A stretch of DNA of 64,000 bases, taken from assembly GCA_023150935.1 (NCBI GenBank), contig JAKLJW010000003.1:1-64000 (forward strand), given 5' to 3'. Shown here in pieces: positions 52,751 to 61,747 of this stretch. Each line of letters starts with the position of its first letter. The first letter of the stretch is position 1. The position numbers and the translations under genes were made by a program. The notes beneath the pieces are model-generated. The model saw only the letters and a list, made by a program, of their open reading frames with translations. It made no database searches and was not told the DNA's origin. Source of the stretch: Candidatus Binatia bacterium (GTDB lineage Bacteria; Desulfobacterota; Binatia; HRBIN30).

Positions 52751-53777
52751 CTACGGATAGCCCATCATCGAATAGGGGAACTCTCGGTCGACGATCTCCG
52801 GCAGTGTCGGACGCTGGTACTCGACCTCGATGCGTATGTCGGGGGGGGCTCCCGAACTCGGAGAGGGAATGGGACAGGGGCTTCGGCGGAATCGGGTCGC
52901 CGTTGGGGACGAAATCGCGGAAGGCCTTGTACAGCGTGTAAATATCGTCCGCGAGGAACAGCACCGCCACCGGAGTCGAAAGAGTAATGGGCAAGCCTTT
53001 GGCAATGAACCCGCCACACTTGGTCCCGTGGCGCACCGCAAACTCCGTCGCCTTCGCCAGATCTTTCCGAAGTTGCTTTTCCGCCACTCTCTTCACTCCC
53101 TGGCCCGCAATACGCGACTCTGCCGCGCGTGCGCCTTTGATGGCTATCTCGGTGTTCTGCGGCGACACCTTCAGCGCGGCCAGTCTGGCCGCATACGCCT
53201 CCAGTGACTCGCCGGCTTCCCTCAGCGGCCAGAGCGGATCGTTGCCGAGCGGATCGACGAGATCGATAGGATCGTTGTTGGCGTAGGCGTACAGGTTCGG
53301 CCCACTCGCCAGCCCTGCCGGGTACCATCGGCGTCGGAGACGACGCTGCCCTGAGCCACCTGCACCGGGATGTTGCCGATTAGATCGATGGCTGTGACCT
53401 GAGCATCCAGGGGGATCATCGCGACATCCGGGAGGAGGTCGAAGTCCTGCCATGGCACGCTGACCTGGCGCTGCGCGAGCAAGACGCCGGTTTTCTCGTA
53501 GCGCACGGTCACGGTTTCGCCGCCGTTGACGGCGAGATCGAACATGCCGTCGGTGTGGCTGAGGGTCTCTCCGAATTCGGGGCGGTCGAGGACCGTGATC
53601 ATCACGCCGGGGAGAGGCGCCCCCTCACGGGTCAGCACCTGTCCGCGCACGACGGCGGCGCGGAGTGGCTCGATGGTTCCGGGGGCGACGCCAGTCTGGA
53701 TAGGATTGGTGCCGGTGTAGAGGAAGCCGGTGGTGTCGTAGACGGTTGTCGGTACGCTGCGATCCGGTCGGTCGGTC
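52751..53777 (-). pseudogene. Collapsed rhs gene: N-terminal region joined to C-terminal tip
   Basis: Two pieces in different frames. Upstream piece (about 53330-53777): TVYDTTGFLYTGTNPIQTGV, GQVLTREGAPLPGVMITVLD and GSVVSDADGTRQ, the region that precedes the YD repeats in many Rhs proteins. It then switches frame into GLASGPNLYAYANNDPIDLV and DPLG, the Rhs core end. All YD repeats are missing. The tip (TLSTPVAVLFLADDIYTLYK) shifts frame again at a run of eight G (52841-52848 on the plus strand) into PPDIRIEVEYQRPTLPEIVD and FPYSMMGYP. Intact Rhs proteins are over 1,000 residues. The variable tip would have been a toxin; its family is not recognised. Confidence 0.75.
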
Positions 53778-53905
53778 GATGAGCAGCCGCACCCGGGCAA
53801 AGGCAGCCACGCGGTGCATGGTGTTGCTGCCCGGCCCTCGGGTAGCGTTCCAGACCGGCACGATAATGTCTTTGGTGGCGAGGTGATGTAGCGCCGCTCG
53901 CGCAG
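53775..53905 (-). pseudogene. Fragment resembling the end of a Tad-pilus (TadG-like) protein
   Basis: One frame reads KDIIVPVWNATRGPGSNTMH, RVAAFARVRLLID, similar in pattern to the conserved end of Tad-domain proteins (VPVYDxxxGxGxNxxYRIVGFAxVRL). It runs directly into the rhs fragment in another frame. No other tad gene is in the window. A decayed leftover is the simplest reading; support is by pattern only. Confidence 0.4.
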
Positions 53906-54258
53906 CCGACGACGGCGAGGCGGCACAACCATTTGCGGCGCGCACCGCAGGTGCCCGTGCGCGATCGTCCGACACGTACAGAAGACGCCGGGCGCCGCCA
54001 TCCCTATCCTTGAGAGGCAGGGTCGTGGTTCCACCTGGGCCCCAGGCGGAACGTGACCAGTACAGCAACCGGAGGTGAATAGGTCATGATCGACGGACTA
54101 ACGGAACATGACCGATGTCATGATTCCGGCGTGGCAATGTGCGATGCCCGAAGTCCTGGGTCCCAGGTCAAACGTCGAGAGCCGATAGAAACATGGCAGC
54201 GCCCATTGACCGGCTTCCGTTATCCCGCTCCCGGTTTCTCATTTCTCTTCAGGTTTGC

Positions 54259-56061
54259 TCAACCCTGCCTCGCCGGTCCGCTTCCTCCGGTGGTGAGGAA
54301 CGGGATGATCGGCATCGGGGGCATTTCCACGCTGGACCCTACGGCGGGGAGGCGGAACTCCTCGACGCCGGCGGGGCCCCAGGCGAGCCAGCGGAACGCG
54401 GGGTTATCGAGCGGGGCGCGGAAGTGAAATGCGACGCGGGCCGGTCGTCCGTCCGGCGTGACCTCGCGCACCTCGGCCGCGAAGTCCGGCCGCTGGATGA
54501 TCTCACCGGCACGAAACGGGGCACTCGGGCTACGCAACAGTTGATCCGTCGGCTGGCGCAGGAACCCGTCGCGTGCGGTGATGACCAGCGTATCGTCGTC
54601 CTCGCGGTAGACCTCGTTGTGGTTCGAAAGCGAGCTCAACACGGCGACCCGGCCGGGCGCCGTGGTGGGGGTTTCGAGATGGCGGATGACGGCGAGGTAC
54701 ACCACCGGGAATTCGTGCCCGGTCACAAAAACGTAAGTCTGCCGCGGCGCATCGTCGTCTGCCGGTGCGGCCACGACGCCGACCTCGATCGCGGCGGCAA
54801 ACAGCGGCAGGGCGGCGACACGCGCAACCAGCAACGCCGCGGCCAGTGGCCCGTGGATTAGCAGCAGGGCCCAGGTGACCAGGCGCCGCCGGCCCGTTGC
54901 CGCCGCGCTCTTCGGGCCGGGCAGGATGCCAACCTGCTCAGCCAGTACGGCCAGCAAGCCGCAGGCACCGACACCGCTGAAGAGCAGGAGGCGGTCCATC
55001 GGAAAGGCGGCGCACAGCGGTACCAGCGAAAGCACCATGCCGGCCGCCCAGAAGCGTGCCTCACGGCGTGCTATCACAAGCGGCGCAAACAGCCACGCCA
55101 GCGCGAGACAGACCGCGACCGACACGGCGGTGAGCGCGAGCTGGCCGGCACGCGGCAGGAAGATGAACAGATCGATGGGAACCTGGGTCCACTGCCCGAG
55201 TTGCAGGACCGGCCACCGCTCGCCAAGGGCGACGAGGAAGTCGAGGGGATGGTGACCGGGATCGACGTAGAGATCCGATCCGCTCGCGCCGTAGCCGAGC
55301 GCCTGGTAGATGAGCCGCCAGCCGATCACGAGCAGGCCATAAGGCAGCAGCGCAGCCGCCCGGTTGACCGACGGGCGCTCGTCCATCGTCAGCTCCCAGG
55401 CAACGAGGTAGGCCGCCGCCCCGATCCCCGCTTCGCTGGCGAGGAGAGCGACGGTCAGCGTAATGGCGGCGGTAACGAACCACCAAGTACCGCCGTCGCG
55501 CCGCCAGCGCACGTGCGCAAGCATGGCCACCGTTCCGAAGGTCAGGGCAACCAGCGCGTGGCGGTTTGCCAGCCAGCCGGCGCACATGGCGTGCGCGTCG
55601 TCGACGGCGAAGAGCACCGTGGCCAGGCCTGCCGCCGCCGTGGCCCCGTGGACCCGGCGGTACAGGAGTCCCACCAGTCCGACCGCGGCCGCATACCAGA
55701 GCAGACTCTGCAGGTGCTGTGCGGCGATGGCGTCGGGCCAGATTGCGTAGTCGAGCACGTGGGTCAACGCCGTGACCGGACGGAAGAGGCTGAGGTTGAG
55801 GTCCGGATGCGCCCACCACGTGAGCGTGCCGAGCGCCAGGGCCGCCTCGCGGCGCGGACCACGCTGCACAAAGGCGAAGAGGTCGAAGACCGGGTTACCG
55901 CCGGCGGCGACGGCACCCTTGCCCAGCAAGATCGAGCGGTGGATGTAGTCGTCCGCGAGGAGCCCGGCGCGGAGCGCTGGCAGGGTCAGCACAACGCCGA
56001 GCAGCGCAGCCGCTACCGGCATCCACGGTCTGGCCAACAGTGTCGCAACCCACGTTCGCAT
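54259..56061 (-). CDS. Polytopic membrane protein, GT-C glycosyltransferase-like
   Basis: 600 residues from ATG 56061, preceded by AAGGAGAG. Ten or more transmembrane helices. The first extracytoplasmic loop has LRAGLLADDYIHRSILLGKG, an acidic pair (ADDY) where GT-C enzymes carry their catalytic acid. A soluble C-terminal domain of about 150 residues follows (QTYVFVTGHEFPVVYLAVIR, ...). GT-C proteins use lipid-linked sugars. No partner glycan genes are nearby. Family assignment is by topology and the DD motif. Confidence 0.7.
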   Translation of the reverse strand: MRTWVATLLARPWMPVAAALLGVVLTLPALRAGLLADDYIHRSILLGKGAVAAGGNPVFDLFAFVQRGPRREAALALGTLTWWAHPDLNLSLFRPVTALTHVLDYAIWPDAIAAQHLQSLLWYAAAVGLVGLLYRRVHGATAAAGLATVLFAVDDAHAMCAGWLANRHALVALTFGTVAMLAHVRWRRDGGTWWFVTAAITLTVALLASEAGIGAAAYLVAWELTMDERPSVNRAAALLPYGLLVIGWRLIYQALGYGASGSDLYVDPGHHPLDFLVALGERWPVLQLGQWTQVPIDLFIFLPRAGQLALTAVSVAVCLALAWLFAPLVIARREARFWAAGMVLSLVPLCAAFPMDRLLLFSGVGACGLLAVLAEQVGILPGPKSAAATGRRRLVTWALLLIHGPLAAALLVARVAALPLFAAAIEVGVVAAPADDDAPRQTYVFVTGHEFPVVYLAVIRHLETPTTAPGRVAVLSSLSNHNEVYREDDDTLVITARDGFLRQPTDQLLRSPSAPFRAGEIIQRPDFAAEVREVTPDGRPARVAFHFRAPLDNPAFRWLAWGPAGVEEFRLPAVGSSVEMPPMPIIPFLTTGGSGPARQG

Positions 56062-56100
56062 AGCTCTCCTTGCGGCCGCGGCGGGAGGCCGAAGCTGCAC

Positions 56101-56438
56101 CCTGGCGCCGCCAGTGGCGAACGGTCAAGACGCGAGACGTACCCGCAATCCGGCGCTAACGGCTGTCCGCATGCCCGTAGGCCGTACCCCCCGGTCCAGA
56201 AAACCACAGCCCGCCCGGATTCCCCCTTTCGAGTCTGTCAATAAACGGCCAAACCCGGCTTCGACAAGCTCAGCCTGAGCGGTGGTGGAATTGATTTCAT
56301 TGGGTTTTTCCGCGCTCACCCTGAACTCGCCGAAGGGTGAACGGGAGTTTATCGACAGTCTCTTTCCGGAACTTACCCACAGACTTGACGCACCCCCCGG
56401 GGCGTCCCGGTATCGAGGTTAACCGACCGGCGTCGGAG
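56101..56438. repeat. Gene-free stretch with CTTCGACAAGCTCAG-type words
   Basis: The 338 bases upstream of the membrane protein hold no gene. GCTTCGACAAGCTCAGCCTG (56260-56279) and, about 40 bases on, the stem TTCACCCTGAACTCGCCGAA with GGGTGAACGGG match a well-known short dispersed repeat of high-GC genomes. The same word (TTGTCGAAGGGTGAGCGGG) ends copy B at 52655-52671. Otherwise I see nothing here. Confidence 0.55.
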
Positions 56439-57023
56439 TCAGCGCCGTTGCGCCCACTCGATCGCAGCCTCGAGCCGGTCGTTCCCCCAGAACAGCTCGG
56501 TGCCGACGACGAACGTCGGAGCGCCGAAGATGCCGAGGGCCTGAGCCTGTTCCGTTGTCGTTCGCAGTTGTGCCCTGGCATCCGCAGACTCCGCCGCGCC
56601 CAGGACATCGGCCGGTTGCCGGCCCAGCGATTCGAGGATGCCGGCTATGACGCTTCGATCGGCAATATCGCGATCCTCGGCGAAGTTGGCGGCATACACC
56701 CGCCGGACGAACTCGGAGACCCACGGCTGCGCGGCGAATCGGCATGCCACTCGCGCCGCCAGCAGACCGTTGCGCGGAAAGCTCGATGGGCGTTGCCAGG
56801 GGATGCCCTGCGCCGCACACACCCGCTCGAGATCGCGCCACATATAACGACCCTTGACAGGATAGATATTGAACGGCGAGTCGTTCCATCCCTGGGCCTT
56901 GAAGATCGGCCCGAGCAGGAACGGCCGCCAGGTTAGTGCGACCTCCGCCGCCCGCGCCGCCGCTTCGATGCGCATGGCTGCGGGGTAGGAGTATGTGCTC
57001 GCGAACTCGAACCAGAATTCCAG
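56439..57023 (-). CDS. DsbA-fold 2-hydroxychromene-2-carboxylate isomerase-like protein
   Basis: 194 residues if the CTG at 57023 starts the gene. GGGAGG lies five bases before it and the protein then begins like the family (xEFWFEFASTYSYPAAMRIE). No ATG, GTG or TTG lies between the upstream stop (57043) and this point; the ATG at 57110 would overlap the protease gene by 68 bases. ALTWRPFLLGPIFKAQGWND, GIPWQRPSSFPRNGLLAARV and LGIFGAPTFVVGTELFWGND match HCCA isomerases, glutathione-dependent enzymes of aromatic degradation. Ser/Tyr in STYSY replaces the DsbA CxxC. Confidence 0.85.
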   Translation of the reverse strand: MEFWFEFASTYSYPAAMRIEAAARAAEVALTWRPFLLGPIFKAQGWNDSPFNIYPVKGRYMWRDLERVCAAQGIPWQRPSSFPRNGLLAARVACRFAAQPWVSEFVRRVYAANFAEDRDIADRSVIAGILESLGRQPADVLGAAESADARAQLRTTTEQAQALGIFGAPTFVVGTELFWGNDRLEAAIEWAQRR

Positions 57024-57042
57024 ATGGGCCTCCCGGAACCGA

Positions 57043-58698
57043 TCAGTTATCGTCCAGCGGCGCGGGGTTGGTGCACTCGATGGTGCGCTGCAGCATGGGG
57101 ACGGCCCCATCCCCTCCCAGGATGCCGAAGAATCCCAACCGCGCCCAATCGTTGTGATCGCGCAGTTCCGTCAGTGTTCCGCGGCACCACACATCTTCCT
57201 CAGGATCGAACGGATTGACGTTGTAGCTCACATCCGTCTCGATGACGCTATTGCCGTTCCAGTCCCAGCCCGGCGCACCGCAGGTGCCCTTGCTCTCGTC
57301 GAGATGCGCTTCGTTCAACACGATGCGGTCGCCGACCGAGTAACTCAGCAGCCCGTCGCCGATCGGATCGCAGTCGGTGTCGATGCCAGGGAATTGATAG
57401 AGGTAGTTCATCACCGAGTTGTAGTTGGGCTTGTAATTGCAACTGTCGGAGCCGCCGTGCATGAGGGCCAGATTGTGGCCAAGCTCGTGCACGATCGTTG
57501 TCGCCACATTCCAGTCCGAGTTCGCGCAGTATAGCGACACGATCATGTCGTCGCCGAACAGCTCCGCATACCCCGAGCTGTAGCTGTTGAAGTTGTAGCG
57601 GTGGGGCAGGATTGCGTAGTGGAAATAGCCGTGGCGGTTGGACGCGAAGTTGGCCGACTTGTAGGCGAGGAACTCCGCACCGTTCACGTCGCCCATGAAC
57701 ACCCCGTCGGCATCGTAGATCAGGTTGCCGCCGTCGAACACGCCGCCCTGACCGTAGTCGTTAATGACGTTGATCCCCGTGCTGCCGTCGGGGTTGCTCA
57801 CCGGGCCCGCGGCCAGGGCGGCCGTCACCGTCGCCGCGACCGTCGCCGTGGGTCGATGCGAGTGCGCGCCGCACTCCAGGCTGTCGTCGAACCAGTCGTA
57901 CTCGATCAGGATATCCTTGCGCAGCGGATTGGTGCCCAGCGCCGGCAGGTCGAGGCCCGCTGTCGTGCCCAGCAACTCGTCGCCGTCGTTCAACGAATCC
58001 CCGTCGGTGTCGTCTTCGAACGGGTCGGTGCCGATATCCGTGAGGCTGACGAAGACGCCGGTGTCGGTCTCGTAGCAGTCGTCCAGGCGGTCGCCGTCTG
58101 TATCGGCACCCACCAGGCAAGGCGGACAAGCGGCGGGGGGCGGCTGATCCTTCGATTGCACCTTCGCCCCGTCGGATTCCCTGACGTACGGCGGCACGGC
58201 GGCAGCGCAGTAGGTCTGGTCGTCGAGAACTATGACCGTCTGCGTGGTGCCGTTGGGTGCCGTCGGCGCGGGCAGTGTGCCGGTGCCTTTGGTGACCACC
58301 CTGATGGCGCGCGGGGTGACGATCAGCAGGCTGACCGAACCGCCGGCGGGAGCGTCCCTGTTCCTGTATTTCCACCCGCCGGAGCCCGCCGGCCGGCCCA
58401 GTCCCGTCCACGTTCCCGCCGTGAGCGGGTCGCGGAGCGCCCCGCCGTCGCGCCCCACCGCCACGGTTCCGCCTTGCGACTCCGGGTCGGTGGGAAGTGG
58501 GAGGGTGGCGGGATTACCGTCTTCTCCGGCCTTGATCTTGATCCTGTATTGCACGCCGGTGCCGGTCCGCGGGCTGAAGCGCGTAACGCTGCTGTCGTGA
58601 CCGACCGGGTTGTCGGCCGCGTACGCCCCCTGCGCACCCCCCAGAACCAGAATCGCCACCGCGATCGGTTGCACTCGGCAAAGCGATCGATTGCGCAT
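57043..58698 (-). CDS. Secreted metzincin-type zinc metalloprotease with calcium-repeat region
   Basis: 551 residues from ATG 58698 (GGAGG upstream). The signal peptide is PIAVAILVLGGAQGAYA. A thrombospondin-3-like Asp-rich stretch (about 200-255) reads GADTDGDRLDDCYETDTGVF, DDTDGDSLNDGDELLG. The zinc site is TTIVHELGHNLALMHGG (HExxHxxxxxH), followed by YNSVMNYLYQFPG with the Met-turn SVMNY. It should cleave extracellular protein. It lies 19 bases before the isomerase gene, an odd partner. Confidence 0.88.
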   Translation of the reverse strand: MRNRSLCRVQPIAVAILVLGGAQGAYAADNPVGHDSSVTRFSPRTGTGVQYRIKIKAGEDGNPATLPLPTDPESQGGTVAVGRDGGALRDPLTAGTWTGLGRPAGSGGWKYRNRDAPAGGSVSLLIVTPRAIRVVTKGTGTLPAPTAPNGTTQTVIVLDDQTYCAAAVPPYVRESDGAKVQSKDQPPPAACPPCLVGADTDGDRLDDCYETDTGVFVSLTDIGTDPFEDDTDGDSLNDGDELLGTTAGLDLPALGTNPLRKDILIEYDWFDDSLECGAHSHRPTATVAATVTAALAAGPVSNPDGSTGINVINDYGQGGVFDGGNLIYDADGVFMGDVNGAEFLAYKSANFASNRHGYFHYAILPHRYNFNSYSSGYAELFGDDMIVSLYCANSDWNVATTIVHELGHNLALMHGGSDSCNYKPNYNSVMNYLYQFPGIDTDCDPIGDGLLSYSVGDRIVLNEAHLDESKGTCGAPGWDWNGNSVIETDVSYNVNPFDPEEDVWCRGTLTELRDHNDWARLGFFGILGGDGAVPMLQRTIECTNPAPLDDN

Positions 58699-58856
58699 GA
58701 CACCCTCCGTTCGCCACCGCGACCGGCCGCGAGGTTCGTTTAACACGGACATAATCGCTATACGAAGCCGGACTACGGAGAGTCAAATTAAGAATTGTCA
58801 GCAGCCTTCTCCGCCCCGCGCCCGGCGCCGGGCTAAGTACTCCGGTTCATTAGTCC

Positions 58857-59012
58857 GGCGACGTATTCCGTTCGTCCCGAGTAGCGCCATCTTTTCGGCG
58901 GCGTATCGAGGGGCGGGGCCGCAAAGCCGCTCGCCAGGCTGCCCCTCGATACGCCCCTGAGAAAACGGGGCTACTCGGGGCGAACGGGAAGCGTCGTACG
59001 GAATACGTCGCC
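58857..59012. repeat. 156-bp palindromic element bounded by perfect 14-bp inverted repeats
   Basis: Ends: GGCGACGTATTCCG (58857-58870) and CGGAATACGTCGCC (58999-59012). Inside, the unit CCGTTCGTCCCGAGTAGC ... GTATCGAGGGGC (58868-58914) is followed by its reverse copy (GCCCCTCGATACG ... GCTACTCGGGGCGAACGG, 58941-58987). Each copy has its own short hairpin. It has the build of a REPIN or small non-autonomous element. It sits upstream of the protease gene and near the TPR gene end, and no target-site duplication was found by eye. Confidence 0.75.
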
Positions 59013-59031
59013 GTAATTGTGCCCATCACTA

Positions 59032-59580
59032 CTAAGGTGCCCACCCCGCTTCGTCCATTTTCGCCTGCAATCTGTCGATGCTCGCGGACAATCCCGACAT
59101 GGAGGGCGCGAGGCGCTGCGCCTCCCGGCACCGCGCCAACGCATCGGCGAACCGCCCGAGCAGCTCCAGGCCGAGGCAGAGGTTGTACTGCGCGACTGCG
59201 TAGGTCGGCCTGATCTCCACCGCTTCGCGGAACTGGGCGACCGCACCGGTAACGTCGCTCGCCTCCAGCAGCGCCACGCCGAGATTGTTGCGCGCCTCCG
59301 CAAACGACGGCCGGTACCTCAGGGCCAATTCGTATTCGTCGATCGCCTCGTCGCGCTCCCCGACATCGTACAGCGCCTTGCCGAGCGCATTGTGCGCTTC
59401 TGCCGACTGCGGATAAGCCGCCAGCGCCGCCCGGAACTCCTCGATCGCCTCGCGCCGCTCGTCGGCGTGGTAAGCGTCCCACCCTCTCCGGTAGTGCTTC
59501 TCGTAGCGCTCGGCCGCGGCGGCCGCACACCCGCCCAGCAGCATTAGCAGCGCCAGCACGATCCGTCGCGCGCGTCGCAT
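59032..59580 (-). CDS. TPR-repeat lipoprotein
   Basis: 182 residues from ATG 59580; the lipoprotein signal MRRARRIVLALLMLLGGC has a good lipobox LGGC. Three to four TPR units follow: GWDAYHADERREAIEEFRAA, SAEAHNALGKALYDVGERDE and AEARNNLGVALLEASDVTGA. It is a periplasmic scaffold of the type found in envelope complexes. Partners unknown. Confidence 0.85.
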   Translation of the reverse strand: MRRARRIVLALLMLLGGCAAAAAERYEKHYRRGWDAYHADERREAIEEFRAALAAYPQSAEAHNALGKALYDVGERDEAIDEYELALRYRPSFAEARNNLGVALLEASDVTGAVAQFREAVEIRPTYAVAQYNLCLGLELLGRFADALARCREAQRLAPSMSGLSASIDRLQAKMDEAGWAP

Positions 59581-59768
59581 CGGCGCATTGGTTACCACAT
59601 CGATGTCGGTCCGATCTACTATCGCCGAAAGACGTCGCGCAACGCGCAGAAGTCATCGGTCTTTCCGGGGCGCCGGAGTATACGCCGCGCCGTTGACCCG
59701 GCGGGCGCGGTGGCGCGCGTGATCCGGCCTGACCGACCGAGTCGATACCGCGCCTGGGGGGGGACACC

Positions 59769-60590
59769 ATGGCTGAACGAGAAGCGAGTATACGGACGCT
59801 GCGGGGACTGCCGGTACTGCTGGTCGTGATGGCAGTGCTGGGAACGAGTGTCCGTGCGCAGGAGCCGACCCCGACCGAGGTACCCACGACCGCCAGTCGT
59901 ACCCCGACCCCGACACATACGGCCACGGCCTCCGTGACACCCTCGGCGACGGAACACATGCCGCCCCCGATGCCACCTACCGTCTGACCGCAGCCGCCAC
60001 CGGTACCTACACGATCCGGATTACCGCCCAGTACTCTGCCATTCTCTCCGTGCGGGACAGCACATGCACAGGAGCGGAGCTCACCTGTGTCGGCAGTCAG
60101 AGCGAGGTTCCGGAGGTGTCCCTCGACCTCAATGCCAACCAGACGGCCATCATCGCCGTGGACGGATGGGGGAGCGAGGAGGGATCGTTCTCGCTATCGA
60201 TCGCCGGTCCGCCCACGCCGACCCCAACGCCGGGCGATTGCTGCACCGCGACGGAGACAGCCAGCTGCAACGAGGCGAGCTGCAGTGAGTGCGTATGCAC
60301 ACTCGACGTCTTCTGCTGCGCCGTACGCTGGGATGCGTTGTGCGCTGTCGAGGCGGCCAGTGGCTGTATGGCCAGCTGCTCATGCGCGTTTGCGGCGACC
60401 GCGACACCGACCCCTACCGGCACCCTGCTCCCGAGCCCGACCGCAACGGGATCGCCCTCGCTGGCGCCGATCACGATCGACACTCCGGCGGACAACAGTT
60501 TCGTTAACGCCTCGCCGATTACCGTGGGCGGCTCGGCCCCGGGGCGAGCGGTGTCACCGTAAACGGCATTGTTGTCGATGTGTGTTACAA
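59769..60590 (+). pseudogene. Decayed paralogue of the Cys-module/Thr-Pro surface proteins
   Basis: The N-terminal piece has a signal peptide (LPVLLVVMAVLGTSVRAQ) and a Thr/Pro linker to a stop at 59987. The frame changes near 59950 to THAAPDATYRLTAAATGTYT and a PPC-like beta domain (VSLDLNANQTAIIAVDGWGS). A Cys module follows: GDCCTATETASCNEASCSEC and VCTLDVFCCAVRWDALC. A second shift at CCCCGGGG (60537-60544) is needed to continue VGGSAPGASGVTVNGIVVDV. Two frame breaks and no proper end make it a pseudogene unless sequencing errors are present. Confidence 0.65.
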
Positions 60591-60627
60591 AACGATCCCT
60601 TCAGACGGCGTGAAGGAGGCAAAGGAT

Positions 60628-60813
60628 ATGAAAGGGCAGAACGAAAGCGCGTCGAGAAAGGTCGCGCGAGAGATCCGCAAGGAGGCTGTTCGCCAGGTCG
60701 GTGGTTTCCCCAAAGAGGAACTCCGCCAGCAACTGGCCCGTGGCTGGGGCAGGGAGTTCGCGCATCAGCTGTTCGGAACCCCACGGTACCGCCGGCGGAC
60801 CGGATCTAGATGA
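60628..60813 (+). CDS. Small basic protein ending in GWGREFAHQLF
   Basis: 61 residues. GGAGG lies eight bases before the ATG. MKGQNESASRKVAREIRKEA is amphipathic; VGGFPKEELRQQLARGWGRE, FAHQLFGTPRYRRRTGSR ends in a basic tail. The last part is repeated in diverged form by a small frame at 61515-61607 (IGWGNELAHQLFRVARKCRR). No family is recognised; it may be part of a toxin-antitoxin remnant. Confidence 0.5.
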   Translation: MKGQNESASRKVAREIRKEAVRQVGGFPKEELRQQLARGWGREFAHQLFGTPRYRRRTGSR

Positions 60814-60910
60814 GTGCCGCGAGTGCGGCGCGAACGCCCTCGAAAATGGCTTTCGCCGCGGGTATGATCACTGGCCGGATGGCAGGGACGCAGGACTGAA
60901 CGAGGTGGCC

Positions 60911-61162
60911 ATGACGGTGACGCACAGGATCGAAACCAATCCGAAGGTGATGATGGGGAAGCCGGTGATCCGTGGAACGCGGATCCCAGTCGAGTTGATC
61001 CTCCGCAAGTTGAGCGAAGGGGCTCTGGAGAAGGATCTCCTCGATGCGTACCCGCGCCTCACTGCCGACGACATCAAGGCCGCCATCGGCTACGCGGCGG
61101 ACACACTCGCTCATGAAGAAACCGTGCTTCTTGAACCGCCACGTAAGCGCGCAAGCCGCTGA
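60911..61162 (+). CDS. DUF433 antitoxin
   Basis: 83 residues from ATG 60911. RIETNPKVMMGKPVIRGTRI and PVELILRKLSEGALEKDLLD, AYPRLTADDIKAAIGYAAD are the full DUF433 signature, a winged-helix antitoxin. The partner DUF5615 gene starts five bases downstream. Confidence 0.93.
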   Translation: MTVTHRIETNPKVMMGKPVIRGTRIPVELILRKLSEGALEKDLLDAYPRLTADDIKAAIGYAADTLAHEETVLLEPPRKRASR

Positions 61163-61167
61163 GTCCG

Positions 61168-61518
61168 ATGCGTTTTGTGGCCGACGAGAGCTGCGACTTC
61201 TCGGTCGTCCGCGGTCTGCGTAACTCCGGACACAACGTCGCAGCGATCGCAGAAATAGCTCCCCGAGCCGTAGACGAGGAGGTGCTGAAGCTCGCTCTTC
61301 AAAGGGGAACGATTCTGATCACAGAAGACAAGGATTTCGGGCAGCTCGTATTTGCGAGCATGAAGGCTACCGAAGGTGTCCTGCTGCTACGTTTCCCCGC
61401 GCGAGCGCGGTCTGGCCTCGCATCGGCGGTTCTCGATCTGGTTGCGAAACGGGGAGACGAACTGCCGGGTTGTTTCGCGGTTTTGCAGCCCGGCCGTGTC
61501 CGAATAAGGCGCCGATGA
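61168..61518 (+). CDS. DUF5615 PIN-like toxin
   Basis: 116 residues. MRFVADESCDFSVVRGLRNS carries the first acidic site, VDEEVLKLALQRGTILITED, KDFGQLVFASMKATEGVLLL the second (TEDKDFG). It is the standard partner of DUF433 and a probable RNase. The last codon overlaps the start of a small frame. Confidence 0.92.
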   Translation: MRFVADESCDFSVVRGLRNSGHNVAAIAEIAPRAVDEEVLKLALQRGTILITEDKDFGQLVFASMKATEGVLLLRFPARARSGLASAVLDLVAKRGDELPGCFAVLQPGRVRIRRR

Positions 61519-61607
61519 GCAGGAGGAAGATTGGATGGGGCAACGAGCTGGCTCACCAGCTGTTCAGAGTTGCGAGAAAGTGCCGGCGCCACAGTCGGGG
61601 TCGCTGA
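61515..61607 (+). CDS. 30-residue frame similar to the end of the 60.6-kb protein
   Basis: MSRRKIGWGNELAHQLFRVA, RKCRRHSRGR. The ATG overlaps the toxin stop (ATGA). GWG-x-E-x-AHQLF and an Arg-rich end are shared with the protein at 60628-60813, while the DNA on both sides differs. Either a truncated duplicate or a small peptide; translation is unproven. Confidence 0.35.
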   Translation: MSRRKIGWGNELAHQLFRVARKCRRHSRGR

Positions 61608-61747
61608 GGATGGCGGTGTCCGATCCGGCTAGCCCGGCAGAATGGCGAACCGGAAGCATCGTGTCGAACAGCGATCCTCGAAGAGGCCGCGCCGGTGTCG
61701 TGGTGGCCGCATTGCGATAGGGTTTGAAGATAGTGGCGGTGATAGGT

